Assembly (NCBI RefSeq): GCF_007644105.1
Contig: NZ_VFAC01000026.1
Span: 1 to 56,975, forward strand
Length of the DNA stretch: 56,975 nucleotides
Direction of reading: 5' to 3'
Source of the DNA: Elioraea rosea
Lineage (GTDB): Bacteria; Pseudomonadota; Alphaproteobacteria; Acetobacterales; Acetobacteraceae
Shown: positions 1 through 7,887 of the stretch, in pieces
How positions within the stretch are numbered: position 1 is the stretch's first letter
Layout of the letters: each line of letters opens with the position of its first letter
The notes under the pieces: model-generated
What the model saw: only the letters and a program-made list of their open reading frames with translations
Told to the model about the DNA's origin: nothing
Database searches by the model: none
Program-made: the position numbers and the translations under genes

Positions 1-587
1 ATCGTGGTCGTGCGCGGCTCTGGCGCGACCGCATCCGTTGCCGCCGCTGCCGGCGCAGCGGGCGGGGCACCGGCGATCGGCGGCGGATCCGGCGTCGGTG
101 GCGCACCAATCGGTCTCGCCACCCCGAGCGGCTCGCCTGGCGTGTCCTCGGCCCCGAGCAGCCCCGAGGAGGGCTGGGCGAGCGGGGCGGCCTCGACGGC
201 CGCGCGCTGCGTGGTGGGCTGGACGACCGGCCGCGTCGGCACGACGGGCTGGCCGACATACCGGGCATTGGTCCGGTCGGCGACGAGGCGGTCGGCCAAT
301 GCTTGGCGCTCCGCCGGCGCGGTGGTCTCCGGCCGAGGCGGTACCGAGCCGAGGCTCGGATAGGGCTGGTCCTCCCCGGGCACTGCCGGGAGCGTCGTCG
401 TCGGCGCGCGACCCGCCGCCACACGGGCCCGCTCGATCGGGTCGACGCTCGGGCCGCAGGCCGCGAGTGTCGCCAAACCCAGCACCCCTGCCGCGGTTGC
501 GAAGGCCGATGCAGCCCTCTTCTGTCCTGGCGTCGCTTGATCGGCCAGGGAGCGCGCTCTAGGGTCCGGCAGCGACTGAAGTCTCAC
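1..587 (-). CDS. Proline-rich lipoprotein, 3' end beyond window
   Basis: Open frame on the minus strand running off the left edge (195 codons visible). The N-terminus has a charged stretch, a hydrophobic segment and a lipobox-like GLATLAAC followed by GPSVDPIERAR, so it is probably a lipoprotein. The mature part contains YPSLGSVPPRPE and then RQALADRLVADRTNARY, a combination I associate with OmpA-like envelope proteins of Rhodospirillales. It continues as a long Pro/Ala/Thr-rich linker, and any C-terminal domain lies outside the window. The only usual start codon upstream of the lipobox is GTG at 587, with no clear ribosome site and only 48 bp from the divergent phaC start, so the start is uncertain. 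Function is not known from what is visible. Confidence 0.6.
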   Translation of the reverse strand, partial: MRLQSLPDPRARSLADQATPGQKRAASAFATAAGVLGLATLAACGPSVDPIERARVAAGRAPTTTLPAVPGEDQPYPSLGSVPPRPETTAPAERQALADRLVADRTNARYVGQPVVPTRPVVQPTTQRAAVEAAPLAQPSSGLLGAEDTPGEPLGVARPIGAPPTPDPPPIAGAPPAAPAAAATDAVAPEPRTTT

Positions 588-635
588 GTGATGCGCCGCA
601 ACATGCGCGGTCCTGCTCCAGAGAGGGTCTCATCC

Positions 636-2432
636 ATGGCCGAAGACAAGGCCAGCCAGTCCTTCAAGATGCCCGATCCCGCCATGTTGAGCCGAAACAT
701 GGCCGACATCGCAAGCCGCAGCCAGCGGATCGTGATGGAGTTTCTCAAGCGCCAGGGCGACGGCGGCGTGCCCGGGCTCGACCCGATGAACATCGGCGGC
801 GCCTTCCTTGAGATGACGGCGCGGATGATGGCCAACCCCGCCAAGCTCGTACAAGCGCATATGAGCTTCTGGCAGGACTACATGCTGCTCTGGCAGAACA
901 CGGCGCGAAGGATGATGGGCGACAGCCCCGATCCCGTTGCCAGCCCGGCCGCCGGCGACCGCCGGTTCAAGCATGAGGACTGGCAGGAGAACGAGGTCTT
1001 CGACTTCATCAAGCAGAGCTATCTGCTCTCGGCGCGCTGGATCCAGAACGTCGTCAAGGACGTCGAGGGGCTCGACGAGCGCACGGCGCAGAAGGTCGAT
1101 TTCTACACGCGCCAGTTCGTCGACGCGATGGCGCCCTCGAACTTCTTGCTGACCAACCCCGAGGTGCTGCGCAAGACGGTCGAGACCGGCGGCGAGAACC
1201 TGGTCCGGGGGCTGAACAACCTTCTCGCCGATCTCGAGCGCGGCAAGGGCAACCTCCAGATCCGCATGACGGATTACGAGGCGTTCAAGGTCGGCGAGAA
1301 CATCGCCACCACGCCGGGCAAGGTCGTCTACCAGAACGCCCTGATGCAGCTCATCCAGTTCAGCCCGACGACGGAGACGGTACTGAAGCGCCCGCTCCTG
1401 ATCGTGCCGCCCTGGATCAACAAGTACTACATCCTCGACCTCAGGCCAAAGAACAGCTTCATCCGCTGGGCGGTCTCGCAGGGTCATACGGTGTTTGTCA
1501 TTTCCTGGGTGAACCCCGACGAGCAGCTCGCCGAGAAAAGCTTCGCCGACTACATGAAGGAAGGCCCGCTCGCCGCGCTCGATGCCATCGAGAAGGCGAC
1601 GGGCGAGCGCGAGGTGAACGCGATCGGCTACTGCATCGGCGGTACGCTGACCGCCTGCACCCTCTCCTGGATGGCGGCGAAGAAGGACATGCGCATCAAG
1701 AGCGCCACCTTCCTCACCACAATGGTCGACTTCGCCGAAGCGGGCGAGCTCTCCATCTTCATCGACGAGGAGCAGCTCAAGGCGATGGAAGAGAAGATGG
1801 AGAAGCGCGGCTTCCACGAAGGGCACGAGATGGCCGTGACCTTCAACATGCTGCGCGCCAACGACCTCATCTGGTCCTTCGTCGTGAACAACTACCTGCT
1901 CGGGCAGGAGCCGTTCCCCTTCGACCTGCTGTACTGGAACAGCGATTCGACGCGCATGCCGGCGGCGATGCACAGCTTCTACCTACGGCAGATGTACCAG
2001 CAGAACCGGCTCATCACGCCCGGCGGCATCGAGCTCGACGGGGTCGGGATCGATCTCGGCCGGATCTCGATCCCAACCTACCTGCTCTCGACGCGCGAGG
2101 ACCATATCGCGCCCTGGAAGAGCACCTATCGTGCGACGCAGATCTACAAGAGTCCGAAGCGCTTCGTCCTGGCCGCGTCGGGGCACATCGCAGGCGTCGT
2201 CAACCCGCCGGAATCCGGCAAGTACAGCCACTGGGTGAACACCGAGCTTCCCGAATCGCCGGATGACTGGTTCGCCGGCGCGACGGAGCTCGCCGGCAGC
2301 TGGTGGCCGGACTGGCAGCGCTGGGTTTCGTCCCTCGCGCCGGAGACGGTGAAGGCGCGCGAGCCGGGTGCCGGCAAGCTGAGGGCGATCGAGCCGGCGC
2401 CGGGTTCCTACGTCAAGCTGATGGCCAACTGA
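636..2432 (+). CDS. phaC: Class I poly(3-hydroxyalkanoate) synthase PhaC
   Basis: 598 aa, the usual length of class I PHA synthases, which polymerise (R)-3-hydroxyacyl-CoA into storage polyester on cytoplasmic granules. The PhaC N-terminal domain (about residues 60-230) is followed by an alpha/beta-hydrolase core. The lipase-like box GYCIGG carries the catalytic Cys333; Asp489 (TREDHIAPW) and His517 (ASGHIAGVVNPP) complete the triad. ATG 636 was chosen because GAGAGGG lies 8 nt upstream; the frame is open further upstream but without protein-like composition. No phaA, phaB, phaR or phasin gene is adjacent, so this synthase stands alone, as is common in alphaproteobacteria. Confidence 0.96.
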   Translation: MAEDKASQSFKMPDPAMLSRNMADIASRSQRIVMEFLKRQGDGGVPGLDPMNIGGAFLEMTARMMANPAKLVQAHMSFWQDYMLLWQNTARRMMGDSPDPVASPAAGDRRFKHEDWQENEVFDFIKQSYLLSARWIQNVVKDVEGLDERTAQKVDFYTRQFVDAMAPSNFLLTNPEVLRKTVETGGENLVRGLNNLLADLERGKGNLQIRMTDYEAFKVGENIATTPGKVVYQNALMQLIQFSPTTETVLKRPLLIVPPWINKYYILDLRPKNSFIRWAVSQGHTVFVISWVNPDEQLAEKSFADYMKEGPLAALDAIEKATGEREVNAIGYCIGGTLTACTLSWMAAKKDMRIKSATFLTTMVDFAEAGELSIFIDEEQLKAMEEKMEKRGFHEGHEMAVTFNMLRANDLIWSFVVNNYLLGQEPFPFDLLYWNSDSTRMPAAMHSFYLRQMYQQNRLITPGGIELDGVGIDLGRISIPTYLLSTREDHIAPWKSTYRATQIYKSPKRFVLAASGHIAGVVNPPESGKYSHWVNTELPESPDDWFAGATELAGSWWPDWQRWVSSLAPETVKAREPGAGKLRAIEPAPGSYVKLMAN

Positions 2433-2487
2433 GCCGGGCGTCGCACGCGGCGCCAGGCTCGGCTAGAGTTCCCATCTCGTCACGAAG

Positions 2488-2510
2488 CCTCCGGGCAGGG
2501 AGCCCGGAGG
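2488..2510 (+). promoter_or_regulatory. Perfect 9-bp hairpin covering the ribosome site of the CorC-like gene
   Basis: CCTCCGGGC (2488-2496), loop AGGGA, GCCCGGAGG (2502-2510). The 3' arm contains GGAGG (2506-2510), the Shine-Dalgarno sequence of the ATG at 2521. No T-run follows, so it does not look like an intrinsic terminator for phaC. It could hide the ribosome site in the mRNA; that role is inference. Confidence 0.5.
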
Positions 2511-2520
2511 ACGGGTGGGC

Positions 2521-3828
2521 ATGGACATCGCGCTCGAGATCCTCGTCATCCTTCTGTTGATCGGCCTCAACGGCGTGCTCGCGCTCAGCGAGCTTGCCGT
2601 CGTGTCGTCGCGGAAGCCGCGGCTGAAGGCGATGGCACGGAAGGGTGTCCGCGGCGCTGCCGCGGCGCTCGCGCTCGCGGAGGACCCGCAGCGCTTCCTG
2701 CCCACCGTCCAGGTAGGCATCACCCTCGTCGGCGTGCTTGCCGGCGCCTTCGGCGGCGCGACGCTCGCCTTCCGGCTCGGTGCCGTGCTCGACCGGTTCG
2801 CCTTCATCTCGCCTAACGGAGAGGCGGTCGCCTTCGCGATCGTCGTCGCCGTCATCACGCTCGCCTCCATCGTGCTTGGCGAGATCGTGCCGAAGACGCT
2901 CGCGCTCAGGCGTCCCGAGACGCTTGCCGTGGCGCTTGCCCCGTTCCTTACCGCCGTTTCGCGTGCGGCCTCGCCGGCCGTCTGGCTTCTCCGCGTGCTG
3001 TCGGGGGCGGTGCTCGCCCTGTTCGGCGCGGCGAAGCCGGAGCAGAGCCAGATCACCGAGGAGGAGGTGAAGGCGCTCGTGCAGGAGAGCGCGGCCGCGG
3101 GCGTCATCGAGCACGAGGAGCAGCGCATGATCGAACGCGTCCTGCGCCTCCCCGACCGGTCGGTTCGCGCGGTGATGACGCCGCGAACGGAGGTGGCCTG
3201 GCTCGACCGCGCCGACCCGCCACACGAGATCGTCGAGCAGATCCGCGAAAGCCCGCATGCGCGCTTCGTCGTCTGCGACGGCAGCCTCGACAACGTCGTC
3301 GGCGTGGTTCGGGCGAAGGATCTGCTGGACCAGGTGCTCGGCGGCGAGACGCTGCGCCTCGCCGCGGCGCTGGTACGCCCCACCGCGCTCCCCGACAGCA
3401 TGAGCGTGCTGCAGGCGCTCGAGATCCTGCGGCGGGAGCGGCTCGGCATTGCCTTCGTCGTCGACGAGTACGGCAGCTTCGAGGGGGTGGTCACGGCCTA
3501 CGACATGCTCGAGGCGATCGTCGGCGAGGTGGCGGGAGGAACCGTCGCCGACACGCCGACCTGCGCGCGCAGGGCGGATGGAAGCTGGCTCATGGACGGC
3601 CTGCTTCCCGCAGACGAGGTGAGGGCGCGGCTAGGCCTGCCGGAACTCCCCTCGGAGGGCGACTACAACACGCTCGCCGGCCTGATCCTGACGATCGCTG
3701 GCCGCATTCCCTCGGAAGGCGACCAGATCGCGTGGGAGAATCACGTGTTCGAGGTGGTCGACATGGACGGCCGGCGCATCGACAAGGTGATCGTCCGCCC
3801 CACCGCGGGCGTGGTGCCCGACGTCTGA
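2521..3828 (+). CDS. CNNM/CorC-type (hemolysin C family) membrane protein
   Basis: 435 aa. The N-terminal DUF21/CNNM membrane domain (about residues 1-190) has several hydrophobic helices and the family signature around LIGLNGVLALSELAVVS; then a tandem CBS pair (about 205-330, with VMTPRTEVAWLD and FVVDEYGSFEGVVT) and a C-terminal CorC_HlyC/TerC-associated domain (about 345-430, ending in EVVDMDGRRIDKVIV). Family members are linked to Mg2+/Co2+ export or resistance; the substrate is not shown by sequence. ATG 2521 is preferred over the in-frame GTG 2515 because GGAGG at 2506-2510 is 10 nt from the ATG but only 4 nt from the GTG. Confidence 0.9.
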   Translation: MDIALEILVILLLIGLNGVLALSELAVVSSRKPRLKAMARKGVRGAAAALALAEDPQRFLPTVQVGITLVGVLAGAFGGATLAFRLGAVLDRFAFISPNGEAVAFAIVVAVITLASIVLGEIVPKTLALRRPETLAVALAPFLTAVSRAASPAVWLLRVLSGAVLALFGAAKPEQSQITEEEVKALVQESAAAGVIEHEEQRMIERVLRLPDRSVRAVMTPRTEVAWLDRADPPHEIVEQIRESPHARFVVCDGSLDNVVGVVRAKDLLDQVLGGETLRLAAALVRPTALPDSMSVLQALEILRRERLGIAFVVDEYGSFEGVVTAYDMLEAIVGEVAGGTVADTPTCARRADGSWLMDGLLPADEVRARLGLPELPSEGDYNTLAGLILTIAGRIPSEGDQIAWENHVFEVVDMDGRRIDKVIVRPTAGVVPDV

Positions 3829-3845
3829 GGAGAGGCGTCGCGCGC

Positions 3846-5219
3846 TCAGGCCAGGAGCCGCCGCATCGTCGCCGCGAAGGCTGCTTCGGCCCGTTCCTCG
3901 TCCCGATGGTGCTTGTCGCGCACAACCCAGGTGCCGCCGACCATCACATCCCGCACCAGGTCGGACCCGCCGGCGAAGACGAGCGTATCTGCCGCAAGCG
4001 CTCCGGTCCGGCCGGCGAGGAACGGCGAGGCGCCATCGAGCACGACGAGATCCGCACGGCGCCCCGGGGCGATTGCGCCCGCGGGCTGGTTGCAGACGGC
4101 CGCACCTGCCTCCGCCGCGCGCCGCCACAGCAGCGTGCCTGCGGACGGCTCTTCCGGCGTGGTCGCCACGGCGCGGCGGAGCGTCGCGAGACGCTGGCTC
4201 GCCTCGAGGCTGCGCAGCTCCTCGGCTGCGGCCACGCCGACATGGCTGTCCGTTCCGATGGCGAACCGGCCCTGCTGCTCGAGATAGCGCGGCAAGGGGA
4301 ACACGCCGTCTCCGAGATTGGCCTCGGTCGTCGGGCAGAGGCCGGCCACCGCTCCCGAAGCGGCGAGGCCGTCGATCTCCTCCGGCGCGAGATGCGTCGC
4401 GTGGATCAGGCACCACCGTTCATCGACAGGCAGCGCCTCGAGGATCAGCCCGACGGGGCGCCGGCCCGTGGCGGCGAGGCACTCGGCAACCTCGCGCGGC
4501 TGCTCCGCTGCGTGGATGTGGATCGGCGCGGCGGCGTCCTCGGCGCGCACGGTGGCGACCCACCGCGCGATGTCGCCGAGGGCCGCTGCCCGCAGGCTGT
4601 GCGGCGCGAGGCCGACGCGAAGCAGCCGGTCATGCGCCGCCTCGCGCCGGAACCGAGCGAGCGAGGCAGAGAGCGCGGCATCATCGAGAACGAACCGCTT
4701 CTGGCCGCCGGTATGGGGCGTTCCGAACCCGCCCTGCCGGTAGAGCGACGGCAGAAGCGTGAGTGCCATGCCGCTCCGCCGCGCCGCCTCGATGATGCGG
4801 AGCCCCATCTCGCCAGGCTCCACATAGGGGCGGCCATCGGGGTCTGCCTGGAGGTAGTGGAACTCGGCGAGCGTGGTGAACCCGCCCTTGAGAAGCGATA
4901 TGCAGAGATGTGCCGCGATCGCCTCGACATCGTCCGGGCTCAGTCGCGCAAGGAACCGGTACATGATCTCGCGCCAGGTCCAGAAATGGTCATCGCCCGT
5001 CGGGCCGCGACGCTCGGTCAACCCCGCCATGGCGCGCTGGAAGGCGTGGCTGTGCACGTCGGTCATGCCCGGCAGCACGGGGCCGGCGAGGCGCTCGGCC
5101 CCATCCGGCGAGGCACCAGCGGAGATGGCGGCGAACGTGCCGGCCTCGTCGAGCGTGATCACGACCTGCTGGGCCCAGCCGTCGGGCAGCAGGGCCGATG
5201 GCGCGAAAAGCGTCCTCAT
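3846..5219 (-). CDS. hutF: Formimidoylglutamate deiminase (HutF-like amidohydrolase)
   Basis: 457 aa amidohydrolase-superfamily enzyme. HutF converts N-formimidoyl-L-glutamate to N-formyl-L-glutamate and ammonia in the five-step histidine pathway. Metal-site features are in order: HxH at His56/His58 (TDVHSHAFQ), IHAAEQ, HATHLA and Asp in GTDSHVG; spacing and length fit HutF. Its ATG overlaps the stop of the upstream permease (ATGA, 5216-5219), so it is the last gene of an ABC-uptake operon. hutU and hutH are at the other end of the window; hutI and hutG are not present. A related formimino-compound substrate cannot be excluded given the transporter context. Confidence 0.85.
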   Translation of the reverse strand: MRTLFAPSALLPDGWAQQVVITLDEAGTFAAISAGASPDGAERLAGPVLPGMTDVHSHAFQRAMAGLTERRGPTGDDHFWTWREIMYRFLARLSPDDVEAIAAHLCISLLKGGFTTLAEFHYLQADPDGRPYVEPGEMGLRIIEAARRSGMALTLLPSLYRQGGFGTPHTGGQKRFVLDDAALSASLARFRREAAHDRLLRVGLAPHSLRAAALGDIARWVATVRAEDAAAPIHIHAAEQPREVAECLAATGRRPVGLILEALPVDERWCLIHATHLAPEEIDGLAASGAVAGLCPTTEANLGDGVFPLPRYLEQQGRFAIGTDSHVGVAAAEELRSLEASQRLATLRRAVATTPEEPSAGTLLWRRAAEAGAAVCNQPAGAIAPGRRADLVVLDGASPFLAGRTGALAADTLVFAGGSDLVRDVMVGGTWVVRDKHHRDEERAEAAFAATMRRLLA

Positions 5220-6103
5220 CGCGTCGCCCTCCTCGCACGCGCTTCGGCCCGCGCGAACAGGAGCGAGAGGCAGAAGCAGATGATGAAGTAGAGCACGGAG
5301 GTGGTGATCCACACCTCGAACACGCGCCCGGAACTGACCGCCACCTCGTTCGCCATGAAGGTCAGATCCTGGATCGACACGATCGACACGATCGAGCTTT
5401 CCTTCACCAGCGCGATGAACTGGTTGCCGAGCGGAGGAAGGCTTCGCGACACGGCCTGCGGCACGACCACGAGGCGAAGCACCTGCCAGCGCGAGAGGCC
5501 GAGGCTCGAGCCTGCCTCCCACTGCCCACGCTCGACCGAAAGGATGCCGGCGCGAAGCACCTCGGCGATGAAGGCCCCCTCGAACAGGGCGAGGCAGATT
5601 GCGCCCGAAACGAAGCCGACGAGCAGGTCGGGCGGGGAGGCGATGATGGTGACGATGGCGCGCGCGACCGGCCCCATCGTTGCCGCAGCGCGGTCGATCC
5701 CGAGCAGCGGCGTGACCTGGGCGGAGACGAAGAAGTAGAGGATGAACAGAAGCACGAGTGCGGGCGTGTTGCGGACGAGCTCGACATAGAGCGCGCCGAC
5801 GAGGCGGAGGAACCGGTCTCCCGACAGCCGCATGAGCGCGACCGCCAGTCCGATCGGCGCGGCACCGAGCATGCCCCAGATCGCGAGCCGGAGCGTATTG
5901 AAGACGCCAAGCAGCAACAGGTTCGGAACCGGCCGCCCCGTCGCGTCGATGCGGAGGAGGAAGCCTGGGATGAGTGACCAGTTCCAATTGTAGCGAAGCG
6001 TCGTCGCTGCCGACCAGGCGACGTAGCCGATGCCCGCGGCGAGCAGAAGGAGCAGCGCCGCGTCGGCGAGCCGCGCGCCACGGCGCCTGCCCCAGAGCTC
6101 CAT
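5216..6103 (-). CDS. Polar amino-acid ABC transporter permease
   Basis: 295 aa integral membrane protein of the HisM/GlnP type (BPD_transp_1 domain, about residues 70-285). An N-terminal membrane segment and periplasmic loop precede the core; the EAA loop that contacts the ATPase reads EAGSSLGLSRWQVLRLVVVP. YVELVRNTPALVLLFILYF is typical of the family. It would pair with the permease at 6994-7788 and the binding protein between them. Start ATG 6103 has AGGAAGG upstream. No ATPase gene is adjacent, so a shared ATPase from elsewhere must be assumed. Substrate is probably an amino acid or close derivative; hutF overlapping its stop suggests histidine or a histidine-like compound. Confidence 0.92.
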   Translation of the reverse strand: MELWGRRRGARLADAALLLLLAAGIGYVAWSAATTLRYNWNWSLIPGFLLRIDATGRPVPNLLLLGVFNTLRLAIWGMLGAAPIGLAVALMRLSGDRFLRLVGALYVELVRNTPALVLLFILYFFVSAQVTPLLGIDRAAATMGPVARAIVTIIASPPDLLVGFVSGAICLALFEGAFIAEVLRAGILSVERGQWEAGSSLGLSRWQVLRLVVVPQAVSRSLPPLGNQFIALVKESSIVSIVSIQDLTFMANEVAVSSGRVFEVWITTSVLYFIICFCLSLLFARAEARARRATR

Positions 6104-6113
6104 CGCCTTCCTG

Positions 6114-6968
6114 TCAGCGCTGGATCTGGTCCTCCCAGTCGAGACCGTCGAACCAGTAGGCCGCACGGTCTGCGAGGAAGCTGTCGGTGATCTGCCGAAG
6201 CCTGATCCAGTTGTTGAAGAGGTTCAGCGCGTCGATGTCGGACTTGCGCACCGCGAAGGCCGAGATGGCGCGCTGGTAGGGCTCGTTAAACGGGCGGACC
6301 AGCACATCGGGATAGCGCTTCACGCTGTGAGCGGGCAGCGGGATCGACCCCACCATGGCATGGGCGCGGCCGTTCACCACTTCCTGAAGCGCGGGCGCCT
6401 CCTCGTCGAACTGCCGCAGGGTGGCGCGCGGCATGTGCACGCCGACGCTGTTGGCGGCAGGCGTGCCGCGGCGGGCGACGATCGTAACATCCGGCCGGTT
6501 GAACTGCGCGAGCGTCGCCCACCCGTCCGCCAGGCGCTTGTTGGCGAAGATGCCGATGCCCGTCTGGTGGTAGGGGTCGGTGAAGTTGACGGTGAGGTTC
6601 CGCGGGATGGTCACGCTCATGCCGCCGATGATCGCGTCGAACCGCCCCGCTAGCAGCGCGGGAATGATCCCGTCCCATGCGGTCGGTACGAGTTCGAGGC
6701 GGACGTTCATGTCTGCCGCCAGCCGCGTCGCGACATCGACCTCGAAGCCGACGAGCTCGCCCCCGCGGTTGCGCATCGCCCACGGCACGAAGGTCGAGAG
6801 CCCGACGCGCAGCGTGCCGCGTCGCTTGATCTCCTCGACCAGGCTCGCGCCGGCAAGCTGCGCGCGCACATCGCCCTGCGCCTGTGCCGGGCTGATCAGG
6901 CCGCCTGCCAGGAGCGCGCCGCCTGCGGCGCCGAGGGCGGGGCCATTGAGCATGTCGCGTCGGTTCAT
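6114..6968 (-). CDS. Amino-acid ABC transporter periplasmic binding protein
   Basis: 284 aa family 3 solute-binding protein (SBP_bac_3). The N-terminus MNRRDMLNG plus an Ala/Gly-rich hydrophobic stretch ending AQA is a Tat-like signal peptide. The mature domain begins GTLRVGLSTFVPWAMRN and continues LVGFEVDVATRLAADM and FDAIIGGMSVTIPRN, as in His/Glu/Gln receptors. It lies between the two permease genes (gaps 25 and 10 nt). Start ATG 6968 was chosen because it places the twin-arginine motif at the very N-terminus. Confidence 0.92.
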   Translation of the reverse strand: MNRRDMLNGPALGAAGGALLAGGLISPAQAQGDVRAQLAGASLVEEIKRRGTLRVGLSTFVPWAMRNRGGELVGFEVDVATRLAADMNVRLELVPTAWDGIIPALLAGRFDAIIGGMSVTIPRNLTVNFTDPYHQTGIGIFANKRLADGWATLAQFNRPDVTIVARRGTPAANSVGVHMPRATLRQFDEEAPALQEVVNGRAHAMVGSIPLPAHSVKRYPDVLVRPFNEPYQRAISAFAVRKSDIDALNLFNNWIRLRQITDSFLADRAAYWFDGLDWEDQIQR

Positions 6969-6993
6969 GTGTCGTCTCTCCTTGATCGCGCGG

Positions 6994-7788
6994 TCAGGTC
7001 GGGGTGCTGAGCCGCCTCTCGAGCCCTTGCGCGGCAAGCGAGAGCGGCGTGGTGATGAGCAGGTAGAGGGCAGCGACGGTGAGCCAGATCTCGAAGGTCA
7101 TGAACGTGTCGCTGATGATGTTCCGACCCTCGGTCGTCAGGTCGAACACCGCGATGACGCTCACGATCGCCGATGCCTTGACCAGAGAGACGGCGCGGCC
7201 GGCCAGCGCGGGGAGGGCGATGCGAAGCGCCTGCGGCAGCACGACGCGGCGGTAGCATTGCCCCTCGCTCAAGCCAAGCGCGGCCGCGCTCTCCCAGTGT
7301 CCGCGCGGGACGGCGAGAACGGCGCCGCGCATCGCCTCGCTCATCGAGGCGCCTTCGAACAGAGCGAGGCTGAGCACCGCGACCCACCAGCGCGACATGC
7401 CGACGATGGGGGCGAGCACGAAGTAGAAGAGGTAGATCTGGATCAGGAGCGGGGTGTTGCGGATGATCTCGAGATAGACGCGCGCGACACCCTGGCCGAG
7501 GCGCGAGCCCCTCAGCCGTGCGAGCGCGGTGACGAGCCCGATCGCAAGCGACAGGACGAGTGCTGCGGCGGAGATCTCGACGGTCACGCCGAGCCCCTTG
7601 AGCAGGGGGCCGGGCCAGAAGGAGCCCTCGAAGCTCTGTCCGAGATAGCGCGGGACGCGGTGCCATTGCCAGCTGTAGCCGAAGCTCGTCGCCCCATTGA
7701 CGATGAGCCACAGCATGCCGATGGCAAGGAGGATCAGCCTCGCCGCCTCGCCGGTCGGCGTGCGAAGCAGCGCGAGGGAACGCTCCAT
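6994..7788 (-). CDS. Polar amino-acid ABC transporter permease
   Basis: 264 aa, BPD_transp_1 permease, first gene of the uptake operon that ends in hutF. It shows an N-terminal membrane segment, YLEIIRNTPLLIQIYLFYF and the EAA loop ESAAALGLSEGQCYRRVVLP. ATG 7788 is preceded by GGGGCGGGA; an alternative ATG 24 nt upstream (7812) is less well spaced from a ribosome site. The divergent promoter region (7789-7887) contains overlapping inverted repeats. Confidence 0.9.
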   Translation of the reverse strand: MERSLALLRTPTGEAARLILLAIGMLWLIVNGATSFGYSWQWHRVPRYLGQSFEGSFWPGPLLKGLGVTVEISAAALVLSLAIGLVTALARLRGSRLGQGVARVYLEIIRNTPLLIQIYLFYFVLAPIVGMSRWWVAVLSLALFEGASMSEAMRGAVLAVPRGHWESAAALGLSEGQCYRRVVLPQALRIALPALAGRAVSLVKASAIVSVIAVFDLTTEGRNIISDTFMTFEIWLTVAALYLLITTPLSLAAQGLERRLSTPT

Positions 7789-7819
7789 TCCCGCCCCGGT
7801 CCTGTTCCACATCCTATTC

Positions 7820-7842
7820 GTTGCGACGCAACAAACTGTTGC
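7820..7842. promoter_or_regulatory. Overlapping inverted repeats, candidate operator
   Basis: GTTGCG-A-CGCAAC (7820-7832) overlaps GCAACA-AAC-TGTTGC (7828-7842) in the 99-bp gap between two divergent operons. Two nested dyads sharing CGCAAC are typical of repressor sites. No regulator gene is adjacent, so the binding protein is unknown. Confidence 0.45.
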
Positions 7843-7887
7843 TGTCCGGGCCATGCAAGTCAATGATCGCGGCGCAAGGAGACAGGC

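Noticed and set aside
630-1973. Long open frame antisense to phaC
   Set aside because: Arg/His/Val-rich composition of a GC-bias shadow; the sense strand encodes a clear PHA synthase.
3846-5987. HutF as part of a 713-residue fusion
   Set aside because: The upstream 256 codons are out-of-frame permease sequence; ATG 5219 is coupled to the permease stop.
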